Shown: positions 1 to 6,873 of the stretch, one piece after another
Layout: the number at the start of each line of letters is the position of its first letter
Position numbering within the stretch: position 1 is the stretch's first letter
From: Porphyromonadaceae bacterium UBA7048
Lineage (GTDB): Bacteria > Bacteroidota > Bacteroidia > Bacteroidales > Muribaculaceae
Length of the DNA: 9,299 nucleotides
Direction of reading: 5' to 3'
Assembly: GCA_002493945.1 (NCBI GenBank)
Contig: DLAL01000018.1
Span: forward strand, 1-9,299
Notes under the pieces: model-generated
What the model was told of the DNA's origin: nothing
Seen by the model: the letters and a program-made list of their open reading frames with translations, nothing else
The model's database searches: none
Program-made: the position numbers and the translations under genes

Positions 1-83
1 TCAACTTTTTTCAGAACGAGACACGGAAATCTCATCCGTATGCCGACGACCTGAAAACCAACCCGTTGAGTTATACGTTATAA
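1..83 (+). CDS. 3' end of an unidentified gene (partial)
   Basis: The third reading frame is open from the window edge to a TAA at 81-83 and ends in NPLSYTL. Its codons (GAC, CTG, ACC, AAC, CCG) resemble those of the GC-rich thi genes. I do not recognise the protein, and about 26 residues are too few to place it in a family. The second frame is also open, to a TAA at 116-118, but it runs into the -33 box of the next promoter and has less typical codons. I prefer the third frame without certainty. Confidence 0.35.
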   Translation, partial: NFFQNETRKSHPYADDLKTNPLSYTL

Positions 84-105
84 AAGGCAGAAAGGTGTCA
101 GAATA

Positions 106-137
106 TTTGCGGCATTAAGATTATTGTCGTATCTTTG
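106..137 (+). promoter_or_regulatory. Bacteroidetes-type sigma-70 promoter
   Basis: TTTG at 106-109 is followed by exactly 20 bases and then TATCTTTG at 130-137. This matches the known Bacteroidetes -33/-7 consensus TTTG-N19-21-TAnnTTTG. Transcription would start near 142. It lies about 290 bases upstream of the thi promoter, so it either serves a separate short transcript (see the small ORF at 189-284) or is a distal promoter for the operon. Confidence 0.65.
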
Positions 138-188
138 CATCGAACCGTAAAAGCAGAATGATATGACTCGAAACATCCCTCTCAAAAG

Positions 189-284
189 ATGGTTCAGGTC
201 TTTGACGCTTTGAGAGAAAAGAAACAGCAGCAGATTAAGAAGCTGTCTGAAAAGAACCACGGTACATTTACCATTGTAGTGTAA
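189..284 (+). CDS. possible small protein of 31 residues
   Basis: ATG at 189 opens 31 codons ending in TAA at 282-284. The product is charged and probably helical (VFDALREKKQQQIKKLSEKN) with a hydrophobic tail (TFTIVV). It starts about 47 bases after the predicted start site of the promoter at 106-137. The frame is open back to 162 without another usual start codon. A competing ATG at 163 in another frame gives only 16 residues. I see no Shine-Dalgarno site, which is common in this phylum. No family is recognised. It could instead be a regulatory leader or the remnant of a longer gene. Confidence 0.3.
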   Translation: MVQVFDALREKKQQQIKKLSEKNHGTFTIVV

Positions 285-311
285 ATGGATTTTATCCTTT
301 GACATAATAAG

Positions 312-348
312 CTCTGAGGACGATCATGTTATGGTCGCCCTCTCAGAG
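312..348 (+). other. stem-loop between the upstream transcript and the thi promoter
   Basis: CTCTGAG (312-318) pairs with CTCAGAG (342-348), and an inner CGA/TCG pairing extends the stem. No run of T follows, so a Rho-independent terminator is not demonstrated. Its position after the small ORF would suit a transcript 3' end. A 10-base palindrome, GGACATGTCC, lies just downstream at 368-377. Confidence 0.3.
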
Positions 349-426
349 ACGGGAAGTCGGACGGGTCGGACATGTCCCCTCCTCAAAAATTTCTGCCCGG
401 CTGTTCTTCTGTCGAAAAATTTTATT

Positions 427-434
427 TATCTTTG
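427..434 (+). promoter_or_regulatory. -7 element of the thiamine operon promoter
   Basis: TATCTTTG matches the Bacteroidetes -7 consensus TAnnTTTG and continues into GCATCG, exactly as at 130-141. The expected -33 position (about 403-408) holds only a weak T-rich match. Transcription would start near 439, a few bases before the riboswitch P1 helix, leaving a 5' leader of about 145 bases ahead of thiS. Confidence 0.65.
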
Positions 435-442
435 CATCGTTG

Positions 443-526
443 AACACAAGAGGGGTGCCCGCTCGTTGGGCTGAGATTACACCCTGGAACTTGATGCGGG
501 TCATGCCGCCGTAAGGACTTGATGTT
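443..526 (+). promoter_or_regulatory. TPP riboswitch (THI element)
   Basis: The conserved core is present in order: GGGGTGCCC (452-460), GGGCTGAGATTACACCC (468-484), then GAAC-TTGAT-GCGGGTCATGCCG and CGTAAGGA up to 517. P1 is formed by AACACAAG (443-450) and CTTGATGTT (518-526), with one bulged A. The element binds thiamine pyrophosphate and normally lowers expression of the genes behind it. Its position directly before thiS predicts feedback control of the whole eight-gene operon. There is no clear T-run terminator, so control of translation or another type of termination is possible. Confidence 0.95.
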
Positions 527-536
527 TTCCGCCTGT

Positions 537-548
537 GCCACCGGTGGC
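537..548 (+). other. palindrome in the likely riboswitch expression platform
   Basis: GCCACCGGTGGC is a perfect 12-base palindrome 10 bases after the riboswitch P1 helix and 36 bases before the thiS start. No T-run follows. It may take part in alternative folding that links TPP binding to thiS expression. This is inferred from position only. Confidence 0.3.
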
Positions 549-584
549 CCGGAGTGGAGCTTCCCTCTTCCAAATACTTAGAGT

Positions 585-788
585 ATGACAGTGGAAATTA
601 ACCACCGTGTCATCACGGTGAACGAGGGCTGCACCACTCTGGCACAGTTGCTCGCAGATGAGGGATTCACGGGCGTCGGTCAGGCCGTCGCCGTAGACAA
701 TACTGTGGTGACGAAAGCGCAATGGGAGTCATTCGCCATCGCCGACGGCATGAAAATCACCGTAATACGCGCTGTCTGCGGCGGCTGA
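585..788 (+). CDS. thiS: ThiS, sulfur carrier protein for thiazole synthesis
   Basis: The 67-residue protein has the length and beta-grasp pattern of ThiS: an MTVEINHR start, a central VGQAVAVDNTVV, an ITVIRAV strand, and the obligatory C-terminal Gly-Gly. ThiF adenylates that C-terminal glycine. It is then converted to a thiocarboxylate, which donates sulfur to ThiG in the cytoplasm. This is the first gene behind the TPP riboswitch and lies only 7 bases before the next gene. ATG 585 gives the full family length. There is no good Shine-Dalgarno site, as is common in Bacteroidetes. Confidence 0.93.
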   Translation: MTVEINHRVITVNEGCTTLAQLLADEGFTGVGQAVAVDNTVVTKAQWESFAIADGMKITVIRAVCGG

Positions 789-795
789 CACTGCA

Positions 796-1956
796 ATGAG
801 ACTTATAGCTATCACCGAGCCGTACTTCTATCCCGGCGAAGGTGCCGACATCGTGCGCGCTCTGACCGAAGGCGGCTTCGACCGTGTGCATATACGCAAG
901 CCCGGAGCCACGGACGCCGAAATCGGACGTCTTCTGGACGATATCGACCCCTCGCTTTACGGGCGCCTGTCGCTGCACGACTGCTTCGGCGTGGCCGCTT
1001 TGCGAGGAATCGGCGGCATCCATCTCAACAGCCGTAATCCCGGGACTCCTGCCGGATGGACGGGTATAGTAAGCCGCTCGATACACTCGCCGGAGGAAAT
1101 CGCCGGCGTGTCGGAGGACTACGCTTTTCTGAGTCCGGTGTTCGACAGTATCTCCAAGCCGGGATACCGCAGCCGCATCGACCTTGCGTCAGTAGGACCG
1201 CTGCTCAATGACCGCATCTACGCCCTGGGCGGCGTCACTCGCGACCGTCTGTACGCGCTCGAAGCGGCAGGATTCGCCGGGGCGGCTATGCTCGGAGCCG
1301 CATGGCGCGCTACGGTCGACCGCAAGGCTTTCCGCCTCCAGTTCATTTCTCATCCCGGCGCGGACGGCAGCGTCACCGGCGGCGTGCGACGGGTGCTCGA
1401 CGGCGGTTGCCGCTGGGTGCAGCTGCGCCACAAGGATGCTTCCATCGATACTCTTCGGGATGAGGGCAGGGTATGCCGAGACCTCTGTTCGCGCTATGGC
1501 GCCACTTTCATCATTGACGACCATGTTGAGCTTGTCCGTGAGCTACATGCCGACGGCGTCCATCTGGGCAAGAACGATATGCCCGTGGCCGAGGCCCGGA
1601 GGCTGCTCGGTCCGTCGGTTATCATAGGCGCTACGGCCAACACATTCGACGACATAGTCCGGGCGGTGGCGGAGGGCGCCGATTATATAGGCCTCGGTCC
1701 TTACCGCTTCACGAGCACAAAAGCGAATCTGAGTCCGATTCTCGGGCTTGAAGGTTATGACCGGATTGTCGGATGTTGCCGCAGTGCAGGCATATCCGTC
1801 CCCATAGTGGCGATAGGAGGTATCGACGACGACGATATCGGCCCTGTCCTCAGGACGGGCGTGTCGGGCATAGCCATAAGCTCGTCGATACTGCGGGCCC
1901 CCGTTCCGGCTGAGAAAACCCGTCAGATACTTGAATTGATCGACAAAAACACATAA
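796..1956 (+). CDS. thiE: TenI-like / ThiE thiamine-phosphate synthase fusion
   Basis: At 386 residues this is nearly twice the usual ThiE length (about 200-215), and it contains two ThiE/TenI-type TIM barrels in tandem. Residues 1 to about 175 form a TenI-like domain (VHIRKPG at 31-37, GIHLNSRNP at 74-82, FLSPVFDSISK at 111-121, YALGGV at 142-147). Residues from about 178 to 386 form a complete ThiE domain: QLRHKD at 209-214, DDHVEL at 241-246, ADGVHLGKNDMP at 252-263, the phosphate-binding TSTK at 306-309, and IVAIGGI at 337-343. The ThiE half should couple HMP pyrophosphate to the thiazole phosphate carboxylate, giving thiamine phosphate. The N-terminal half lacks the Q-x-R-x-K signature. 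It could be a thiazole tautomerase like B. subtilis TenI, or a degenerate structural copy. I see no internal stop or frameshift, so the fusion appears genuine. The gene starts 7 bases after thiS and ends 4 bases before thiG. Confidence 0.9.
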   Translation: MRLIAITEPYFYPGEGADIVRALTEGGFDRVHIRKPGATDAEIGRLLDDIDPSLYGRLSLHDCFGVAALRGIGGIHLNSRNPGTPAGWTGIVSRSIHSPEEIAGVSEDYAFLSPVFDSISKPGYRSRIDLASVGPLLNDRIYALGGVTRDRLYALEAAGFAGAAMLGAAWRATVDRKAFRLQFISHPGADGSVTGGVRRVLDGGCRWVQLRHKDASIDTLRDEGRVCRDLCSRYGATFIIDDHVELVRELHADGVHLGKNDMPVAEARRLLGPSVIIGATANTFDDIVRAVAEGADYIGLGPYRFTSTKANLSPILGLEGYDRIVGCCRSAGISVPIVAIGGIDDDDIGPVLRTGVSGIAISSSILRAPVPAEKTRQILELIDKNT

Positions 1957-1960
1957 ATAT

Positions 1961-2728
1961 ATGGACAAACTGATAATCGGGGGCCGCGAATTCACTTCGC
2001 GACTCTTCGTCGGAACCGGAAAGTTCCGCAGCAACGAACTCATGTCGGCGGCCATCGAGGCTTCCGGCACCGAAATGGTGACCGTGGCCATGAAGCGCAT
2101 CGACATGGACAACAAGGACGACGACATGTTGCGCCACGTGGTTCGCGAGGGCGTGCAGCTTCTCCCCAACACTTCCGGCGTCCGCAATGCCGACGAGGCC
2201 GTCCTTGCCGCCCAGCTCGCACGCGAGGCTTTCGGCACGAACTTCATTAAACTCGAGATTCACCCCGACCCCAAGTACCTCCTTCCCGACCCTGTGGAGA
2301 CCCTTGCCGCCACAGAGCGCCTCGCCAAGATGGGCTTCATCGTGCTGCCTTACATCCAGGCCGACCCCGTGCTGTGCAAGCGCCTTGAGGAAGCCGGAGC
2401 CGCTGCCGTCATGCCACTTGCCGCTCCGATAGGCTCCAACAAGGGTCTCGTCACGTCCGAACTCCTTAAAATCATCATCGAGCAGAGCTGTCTGCCTGTA
2501 GTGGTGGATGCCGGACTGGGCGTGCCCTCGCATGCCGCCGCCGCCATGGAGATGGGTGCCGACGCCGTGCTGGTCAATACGGCCATAGCCGTGGCCGGCG
2601 ACCCCGTGCGCATGGCCCGTGCCTTCGCCGCCGCCACCATCGCCGGACGCGAGGCTTACGAGGCAGGCCCAGGTGCCGTCTGCGACTGCGCTTCGGCCTC
2701 GTCGCCCCTCACTTCATTTTTGAGCTGA
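1961..2728 (+). CDS. thiG: ThiG, thiazole synthase
   Basis: At 255 residues this has the standard ThiG length. ThiG condenses 1-deoxy-xylulose 5-phosphate, dehydroglycine (from ThiH) and ThiS-thiocarboxylate into the thiazole phosphate ring. Visible hallmarks are the opening LIIGGREFTSRLFVGTGKF (4-22), FIKLEI with the probable Schiff-base lysine at K97, PIGSNKGL (157-163), VVDAGLGVPSHA (181-192), and the terminal ASSPLTSFL. It acts as a soluble cytoplasmic complex with ThiS and ThiH. It is followed after 5 bases by thiH, without the thiC gene often found at this point in Bacteroides. Confidence 0.96.
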   Translation: MDKLIIGGREFTSRLFVGTGKFRSNELMSAAIEASGTEMVTVAMKRIDMDNKDDDMLRHVVREGVQLLPNTSGVRNADEAVLAAQLAREAFGTNFIKLEIHPDPKYLLPDPVETLAATERLAKMGFIVLPYIQADPVLCKRLEEAGAAAVMPLAAPIGSNKGLVTSELLKIIIEQSCLPVVVDAGLGVPSHAAAAMEMGADAVLVNTAIAVAGDPVRMARAFAAATIAGREAYEAGPGAVCDCASASSPLTSFLS

Positions 2729-2733
2729 AAAAT

Positions 2734-3843
2734 ATGTTCTCAGAAGAATTAAAGAAATATTCCTGGGACGGCACCACAGCCGAAATCATGGCCATGACCG
2801 CCGCCGATGTCGAGCGCGCCCTCTCCAAAGAGCGCCTCGACGACCGCGACTTCATGGCTCTGATATCGCCTGCCGCCGAGCCCTATCTCGAGCAGATGGC
2901 ACAGCGCAGTCGCGCCATCACCGAGCGCCGTTTCGGCAAGACCATCTCGATATTCATACCGCTCTACATCACCAATTCGTGCACCAACTCGTGCGTGTAC
3001 TGCGGCTTCAACCGCCACAACAAGTTTCCGCGTATAGTCCTCACTCCCGAGCAGATTGAGGCCGAGTGCAAGGCCATCAAGGAAATGGGACCCTTCGAGA
3101 ATCTTCTCATCGTCACGGGCGAGAATCCCGCCGTCGCCGGCACGGACTATCTCGAGAAAGCCCTGCAGGTGTGCCGTCCCTACTTCAGCAACCTCACCAT
3201 CGAGGTCATGCCCCTCTCGGCCGAGGACTACGAGCGCCTCACACACTCGGGTCTGAACGGTGTGGTATGCTTCCAGGAGACCTACAACCGTGACCGCTAC
3301 AAGGTCTACCACCCGGCCGGCATGAAGTCGAAGTTCGAGTGGCGCTGCGACGGCTTCGACCGCATGGGTCAGGCCGGAGTCCACAAGATAGGCATGGGCG
3401 TGCTCATAGGGCTTGAGGACTGGCGCACGGACGTCACCATGATGGCCCGTCACCTCACCTATCTGCGCAAGCACTACTGGAAGACGCGCTACTCCGTCAA
3501 CTTCCCGCGCATGCGTCCGTCCGAGGCCGGATTCCAGCCCAACGTGGTGATGAGCGACCGCGAACTGGCCCAGCTCACCTTCGCCTTCCGCATCTTCGAC
3601 CCCGACGTGGACATCTCGTACTCCACCCGTGAGAACCATCAGTTCCGCAACAACATGGCCACCCTCGGCGTCACCACCATGAGCGCCGGTTCGAAGACCG
3701 ATCCGGGAGGCTACGCCTGCTATCCCGACTCGCTCGAGCAGTTCGCCATCAGCGACCCGACGGGACCTCTGGCCGTAGCCGCCGACCTACGCGCCCTCGG
3801 CCGCGAACCGGTGTGGAAGGACTGGGACCGCATCTTCGACTGA
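2734..3843 (+). CDS. thiH: ThiH, radical SAM tyrosine lyase (2-iminoacetate synthase)
   Basis: This 369-residue radical SAM enzyme carries the CX3CX2C cluster motif as C83, C87 and C90 within ITNSCTNSCVYCGFNRHN. It cleaves tyrosine to p-cresol and dehydroglycine, which feeds ThiG. Its presence, rather than the oxygen-dependent glycine oxidase ThiO, points to an anaerobic lifestyle. Other ThiH features include MGPFENLLIVTGE, EVMPL, QETYNRDRYKVYH, a KFEWR segment and SAGSKTDPGGY near the C terminus. The length is normal. The gene lies 5 bases after thiG and 4 bases before thiF, consistent with tight co-translation. Confidence 0.96.
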   Translation: MFSEELKKYSWDGTTAEIMAMTAADVERALSKERLDDRDFMALISPAAEPYLEQMAQRSRAITERRFGKTISIFIPLYITNSCTNSCVYCGFNRHNKFPRIVLTPEQIEAECKAIKEMGPFENLLIVTGENPAVAGTDYLEKALQVCRPYFSNLTIEVMPLSAEDYERLTHSGLNGVVCFQETYNRDRYKVYHPAGMKSKFEWRCDGFDRMGQAGVHKIGMGVLIGLEDWRTDVTMMARHLTYLRKHYWKTRYSVNFPRMRPSEAGFQPNVVMSDRELAQLTFAFRIFDPDVDISYSTRENHQFRNNMATLGVTTMSAGSKTDPGGYACYPDSLEQFAISDPTGPLAVAADLRALGREPVWKDWDRIFD

Positions 3844-3847
3844 CACT

Positions 3848-4546
3848 ATGACGGCCGACAGATATTCCCGGCAGATAATGCTCGACGCCATCGGCCCTGC
3901 CGGGCAGGAGCGCATAGCCCGCGCCTCGGTCCTCATCGTGGGGCTGGGCGGCCTCGGCGCTCCCGTGGCGACATATCTCACCGGAGCCGGCGCGGGCCGC
4001 ATAGGTCTCGCCGACGCCGACACGGTCAGCGAGTCGAATCTCCAGCGGCAGACGCTCTACACCGAGGCGCAGATAGGCCGTCCCAAGACCGAGGCCGCAC
4101 GCGAGCGCCTCGCGGCCATGTCGTCGCACACGGTGTTCGACCTCTATCCCGAAGGGCTGACCCCCGGCAATGCCGACGCTCTGGTGAGCCGCTACGACCT
4201 GGTGGTGGACTGCTGCGACAACTTCCCGACGCGTTTTCTGATTGACGACTGCTGCGCGCGTGCCGGAGTGCCGTGGATTCACGGTGCCATCGGCGAGTTC
4301 GCCGGGCAGGTGAGCGTCTTCAACCTCTCGCGGGGCGTGCGCTACTCTGACCTGTACCCCGACCGCGAGGCCATGTGCGCCCTGCCGCGCGTGACGGCCG
4401 GCGTCATCGGTCCCGTCCCCGGCGTCATCGGCGCCATCCAGGCTTCCGAAGCGCTCAAGATTCTCGCCGGATTCGGCTCTCCGTTCGAGGGACGCCTCTT
4501 TCATATCGACCTTCTCTCTCTTCAGACATCTACAATAACATTTTGA
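3848..4546 (+). CDS. thiF: ThiF-type ThiS adenylyltransferase
   Basis: This 232-residue E1-like enzyme adenylates the ThiS C terminus. The ATP-binding VLIVGLGGLGAP is at 28-39, with RYSRQIMLDAIG before it, LQRQTLY at 65-71, DNFPTRFLIDD at 124-134, and GVIGPVPGVIGAIQASEALK at 185-204. It lacks the two CX2C pairs that bind zinc in many E. coli-type ThiF and MoeB proteins. In the catalytic region only C177 stands out as a possible thiol. MoeB or HesA would be the alternative, but the position in the thi operon favours ThiF. Confidence 0.92.
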   Translation: MTADRYSRQIMLDAIGPAGQERIARASVLIVGLGGLGAPVATYLTGAGAGRIGLADADTVSESNLQRQTLYTEAQIGRPKTEAARERLAAMSSHTVFDLYPEGLTPGNADALVSRYDLVVDCCDNFPTRFLIDDCCARAGVPWIHGAIGEFAGQVSVFNLSRGVRYSDLYPDREAMCALPRVTAGVIGPVPGVIGAIQASEALKILAGFGSPFEGRLFHIDLLSLQTSTITF

Positions 4547-4559
4547 AATCAAGATATAT

Positions 4560-5261
4560 ATGGGAAAAGGATTTGACCAGTATGCCGCCGCTTACGACGC
4601 ATGGTTCCTTGACAACACCAACGTGCTCTATTCCGAAGCAGCCCTTGTGGCCGGCGCCGTGAAAGACGCCGGACGCGTTCTCTCCGTAGGCTGCGGCAGC
4701 GGACTCTTTGAAAAGATTATGCGCGACGAGATGGGCATCGACATCCGCGACGGTGTCGAGCCGTCCGCGCCGATGGCCGACATAGCCCGCAAGCGCGGCA
4801 TGGAAGTCATCGAGGCTACCGCCGAGGACTTCGACTATCCTGCGGGCCGGTACGACACCATCCTTTTCAATGGCTCTCCGAGCTACATCACCGACCTCGA
4901 CGCCGTTCTGGCCAAGGTATATGCAGCTCTTCCTTCGGGCGGACGCGTGGTGCTCGTCGACGTACCCAAAGAGAGTTCGTACGGTCTGCTCTACAATCTT
5001 GCCAAAGCCGTCGGCACGTGGGACCATCCCCTGCTTGAAGGCACCTATCCCCCGAACCCCTACCCGATAGAGTTCGTCAACGTGGCCAACTGGCGCACAA
5101 CCGCCGAGAAAATCGCCCTGCTCGAGAAGAACGGCTTCACCGGCATCGTATCGAGTCAGACCCTCACTCGTCACCCTCTCTGCTCCGACCTCTCGCCCGA
5201 AGAGCCCTCGGCCGGACACGACCGCGGCGACTACGTGGCCGTAACCGCATTCAAACCATAA
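4560..5261 (+). CDS. class I SAM-dependent methyltransferase, substrate unknown
   Basis: The 233-residue protein has a Rossmann methyltransferase core: an N-terminal FDQYAAAYDAWF segment typical of the family, motif I VLSVGCGSG (40-48), an acidic GVEPS after strand 2 (66-70), AEDFDY (88-93), YDTILFNGSP (98-107), and LPSGGRVVLVDVP (124-136). It has no signal peptide or membrane segment. It lies 13 bases after thiF and 13 bases before tenA and has the GC-rich composition of its neighbours, so it is a settled operon member under riboswitch control. It is not a known core thiamine enzyme. Possible roles include modifying a damaged or unusual pyrimidine or thiazole salvage compound, or an unrelated housekeeping methylation. 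None of these can be chosen from sequence alone. Confidence 0.85.
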   Translation: MGKGFDQYAAAYDAWFLDNTNVLYSEAALVAGAVKDAGRVLSVGCGSGLFEKIMRDEMGIDIRDGVEPSAPMADIARKRGMEVIEATAEDFDYPAGRYDTILFNGSPSYITDLDAVLAKVYAALPSGGRVVLVDVPKESSYGLLYNLAKAVGTWDHPLLEGTYPPNPYPIEFVNVANWRTTAEKIALLEKNGFTGIVSSQTLTRHPLCSDLSPEEPSAGHDRGDYVAVTAFKP

Positions 5262-5274
5262 AAAAGATAGTTAT

Positions 5275-5922
5275 ATGAACTGGAGCGAAGAGGCCCGTGC
5301 GGCCTCCGAACACATCTACAATGCCATCCTCGAGCTACCCTTCATCAAGGAGCTGGCCGCCGGCACACTGTCGCAGGAGCGCTTCCTGCACTACATACAG
5401 CAGGACAACCTGTACATCGACGACTACAGCCGCGTGCTGGCGCACATAGCATCGCGCCTGTCCGGCATCGACGACGTCGCCACCTTCCTCGAATTCGCCG
5501 GCGACGGTGTGGCCATGGAGAAAGGCCTCCATGCCATGTACACCGCCGAGCAGGCTCCGGCCAAGAGCCCGGCCTGCCTCTTCTACACGTCGCTGCTGAA
5601 GTCGCAGGCCGCCGAGGACGTGGCCATAGAGGCCGCAGCCATCCTCCCCTGCTTCTGGATATACCAGCGCGTGGGCGAGCACATCCTCTCGGTGGCCAAT
5701 CTCGAGGGCAACCCCTACGCCGACTGGATCAAGGCATACTCAGATCCGGCCTTCGACGTGTCCACACGCCGCTGCATCGACGTGTGCAACCGTCTGGCCG
5801 GGCAGTCGACCGCTGACGTCCGCCGCCGCATGACCGACATCTACGTGCAGTGCTCGCGTCTGGAGTGGCTCTTCTGGGACTCGGCCTACCGCCTCGGCAG
5901 CTGGCCCGAAGCCATAAAGTGA
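5275..5922 (+). CDS. tenA: TenA, aminopyrimidine aminohydrolase
   Basis: This 215-residue all-helical TenA/Thi-4 family protein retains the expected active-site residues: D44 and Y47 in QQDNLYIDDY, the nucleophile C126 and Y130 in LPCFWIYQRVGEH, Y155 in WIKAYSDP, and E197 in LEWLFWDSAY. This is the TenA_C type, which hydrolyses 4-amino-5-aminomethyl-2-methylpyrimidine, a thiamine breakdown product, to HMP. It can also cleave thiamine slowly. The HMP then goes to ThiD, whose gene follows after 23 bases. In an operon lacking thiC this points to pyrimidine salvage. Confidence 0.93.
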   Translation: MNWSEEARAASEHIYNAILELPFIKELAAGTLSQERFLHYIQQDNLYIDDYSRVLAHIASRLSGIDDVATFLEFAGDGVAMEKGLHAMYTAEQAPAKSPACLFYTSLLKSQAAEDVAIEAAAILPCFWIYQRVGEHILSVANLEGNPYADWIKAYSDPAFDVSTRRCIDVCNRLAGQSTADVRRRMTDIYVQCSRLEWLFWDSAYRLGSWPEAIK

Positions 5923-5945
5923 CATCCATAACCCGATAACCGATT

Positions 5946-6761
5946 ATGCGATACAATACAGCCCTCACCATCGCCGGCTCCGACCCCTCGGGTGGCGCCG
6001 GACTGCAGGCCGACCTCAAGACGTTCTCGGCCTTGGGTGTCTACGGGACGACGGTGATAGTCGCCGTCGTCGACGAGAATACCGCCGGAGTGTACGGCGT
6101 CCATCCCATCCCCGTTGACTTCGTGCGCGGACAGATCCACTCCGTCCTCGACGACATCGGCGCCGACGCCGTCAAGATAGGCATGCTGCACGACTCCGAG
6201 CTCATCCGCACCGTGCTGGCCACTCTCAACGAATATCCCACCGTCACCAACATCGTCCTCGACCCTGTGATGGTGGCTACTTCGGGCGACCCTCTGCTGC
6301 TGCCTGAAGCCGTAGTCACGCTGCGCGACGAACTCATCCCCCGTGCCCGCGTCATCACTCCCAATCTCCCCGAGGCATCTATGCTGCTGGGTCGCACCAT
6401 AGATCACAGCGACCAGCTCGAGGACGCCGCGCGCGAGCTCTCGAAGCTCTCGGGCTCGCGTGTGTCGGTGATGCTCAAGGCCGGCCATCTCTCTGACAAC
6501 CGTCTGACGGACATCTTCTACAACGCCGAGACCGACAGGTCGCTGAAGCTGAGTTCGCCCCGTGTCGATACGGTCAATACCCACGGCACCGGATGCACGC
6601 TGTCGTCGGCCATAGCCTCCTACCTCGCGCTCGGCGCCGACCTCGACACCGCCGCCACCAAGGCCAAGGACTACATCGCCTCGGCCATCGCCGCCGGCGC
6701 CAAGTACGATATCGGCCACGGCCACGGTCCCGTCCACCACTTCTGGTGCGCGTGGAAGTGA
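5946..6761 (+). CDS. thiD: ThiD, HMP / HMP-phosphate kinase
   Basis: This 271-residue ribokinase-like enzyme phosphorylates HMP and then HMP phosphate, giving the pyrophosphate used by ThiE. Signature elements are the opening ALTIAGSDPSGGAGLQADL (6-24), VLDPVMVATSG (104-114), ITPNLPEA (137-144), and the anion-hole segment NTHGTGCTLSSA (211-222), with C217 in the catalytic position typical of ThiD. The C terminus GHGHGPVHHF is usual for the family, and the length is standard with no fused ThiE or TenA domain. It is the last gene of the operon. Confidence 0.96.
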   Translation: MRYNTALTIAGSDPSGGAGLQADLKTFSALGVYGTTVIVAVVDENTAGVYGVHPIPVDFVRGQIHSVLDDIGADAVKIGMLHDSELIRTVLATLNEYPTVTNIVLDPVMVATSGDPLLLPEAVVTLRDELIPRARVITPNLPEASMLLGRTIDHSDQLEDAARELSKLSGSRVSVMLKAGHLSDNRLTDIFYNAETDRSLKLSSPRVDTVNTHGTGCTLSSAIASYLALGADLDTAATKAKDYIASAIAAGAKYDIGHGHGPVHHFWCAWK

Positions 6762-6811
6762 GCAGGAAAAAATCCTGACAGGAATCAACACTTTGTGTCC
6801 TGATATATTGA

Positions 6812-6839
6812 GACGGCTGTTACCAAAGTAACAGCCGTC
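6812..6839. terminator. probable bidirectional terminator hairpin after thiD
   Basis: GACGGCTGTTAC (6812-6823) and GTAACAGCCGTC (6828-6839) form a perfect 12-bp stem with a CAAA loop. It lies between the convergent thi operon and minus-strand toxin-antitoxin array. No clean T-run follows on either side, so termination is inferred from stem strength and position. Weaker stems precede it: CAGGA/TCCTG at 6763-6777, and CAGGA with CAC/GTG at 6779-6802. Confidence 0.6.
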
Positions 6840-6873
6840 GACGTATCCATATATTTGTAGCTTTCCGTATTAT

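Noticed and set aside
1543..2247. Antisense open frame across the end of the thiE fusion and start of thiG
   Set aside because: It spans two genuine genes on the other strand and has no recognisable domain.
2749..3639. Long antisense open frame (296 codons) opposite thiH
   Set aside because: It lies entirely across the well-supported thiH gene. Long antisense frames are expected in GC-rich coding DNA, and its V/G/E/H-rich product matches no family I know.
4560..5261. Bacimethrin-type antivitamin pathway involving the methyltransferase
   Set aside because: There is no thiaminase I, no second ThiC-like gene and no glycosyltransferase in the window, so this specific pathway has no support.
5886..6791. 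Long antisense open frame (301 codons) opposite thiD
   Set aside because: The thiD reading has clear catalytic motifs. The antisense product is low-complexity and a by-product of codon bias.
6812..6839. Insertion sequence end or attachment site
   Set aside because: The perfect inverted repeat could suggest a mobile element end. There is no transposase, integrase or flanking target duplication, and its place after thiD fits a terminator better.
6850..6857. TATATTTG on the plus strand as a promoter
   Set aside because: It matches the -7 consensus, but no plus-strand gene follows and I find no convincing -33 partner. It is probably a chance match in AT-rich DNA.
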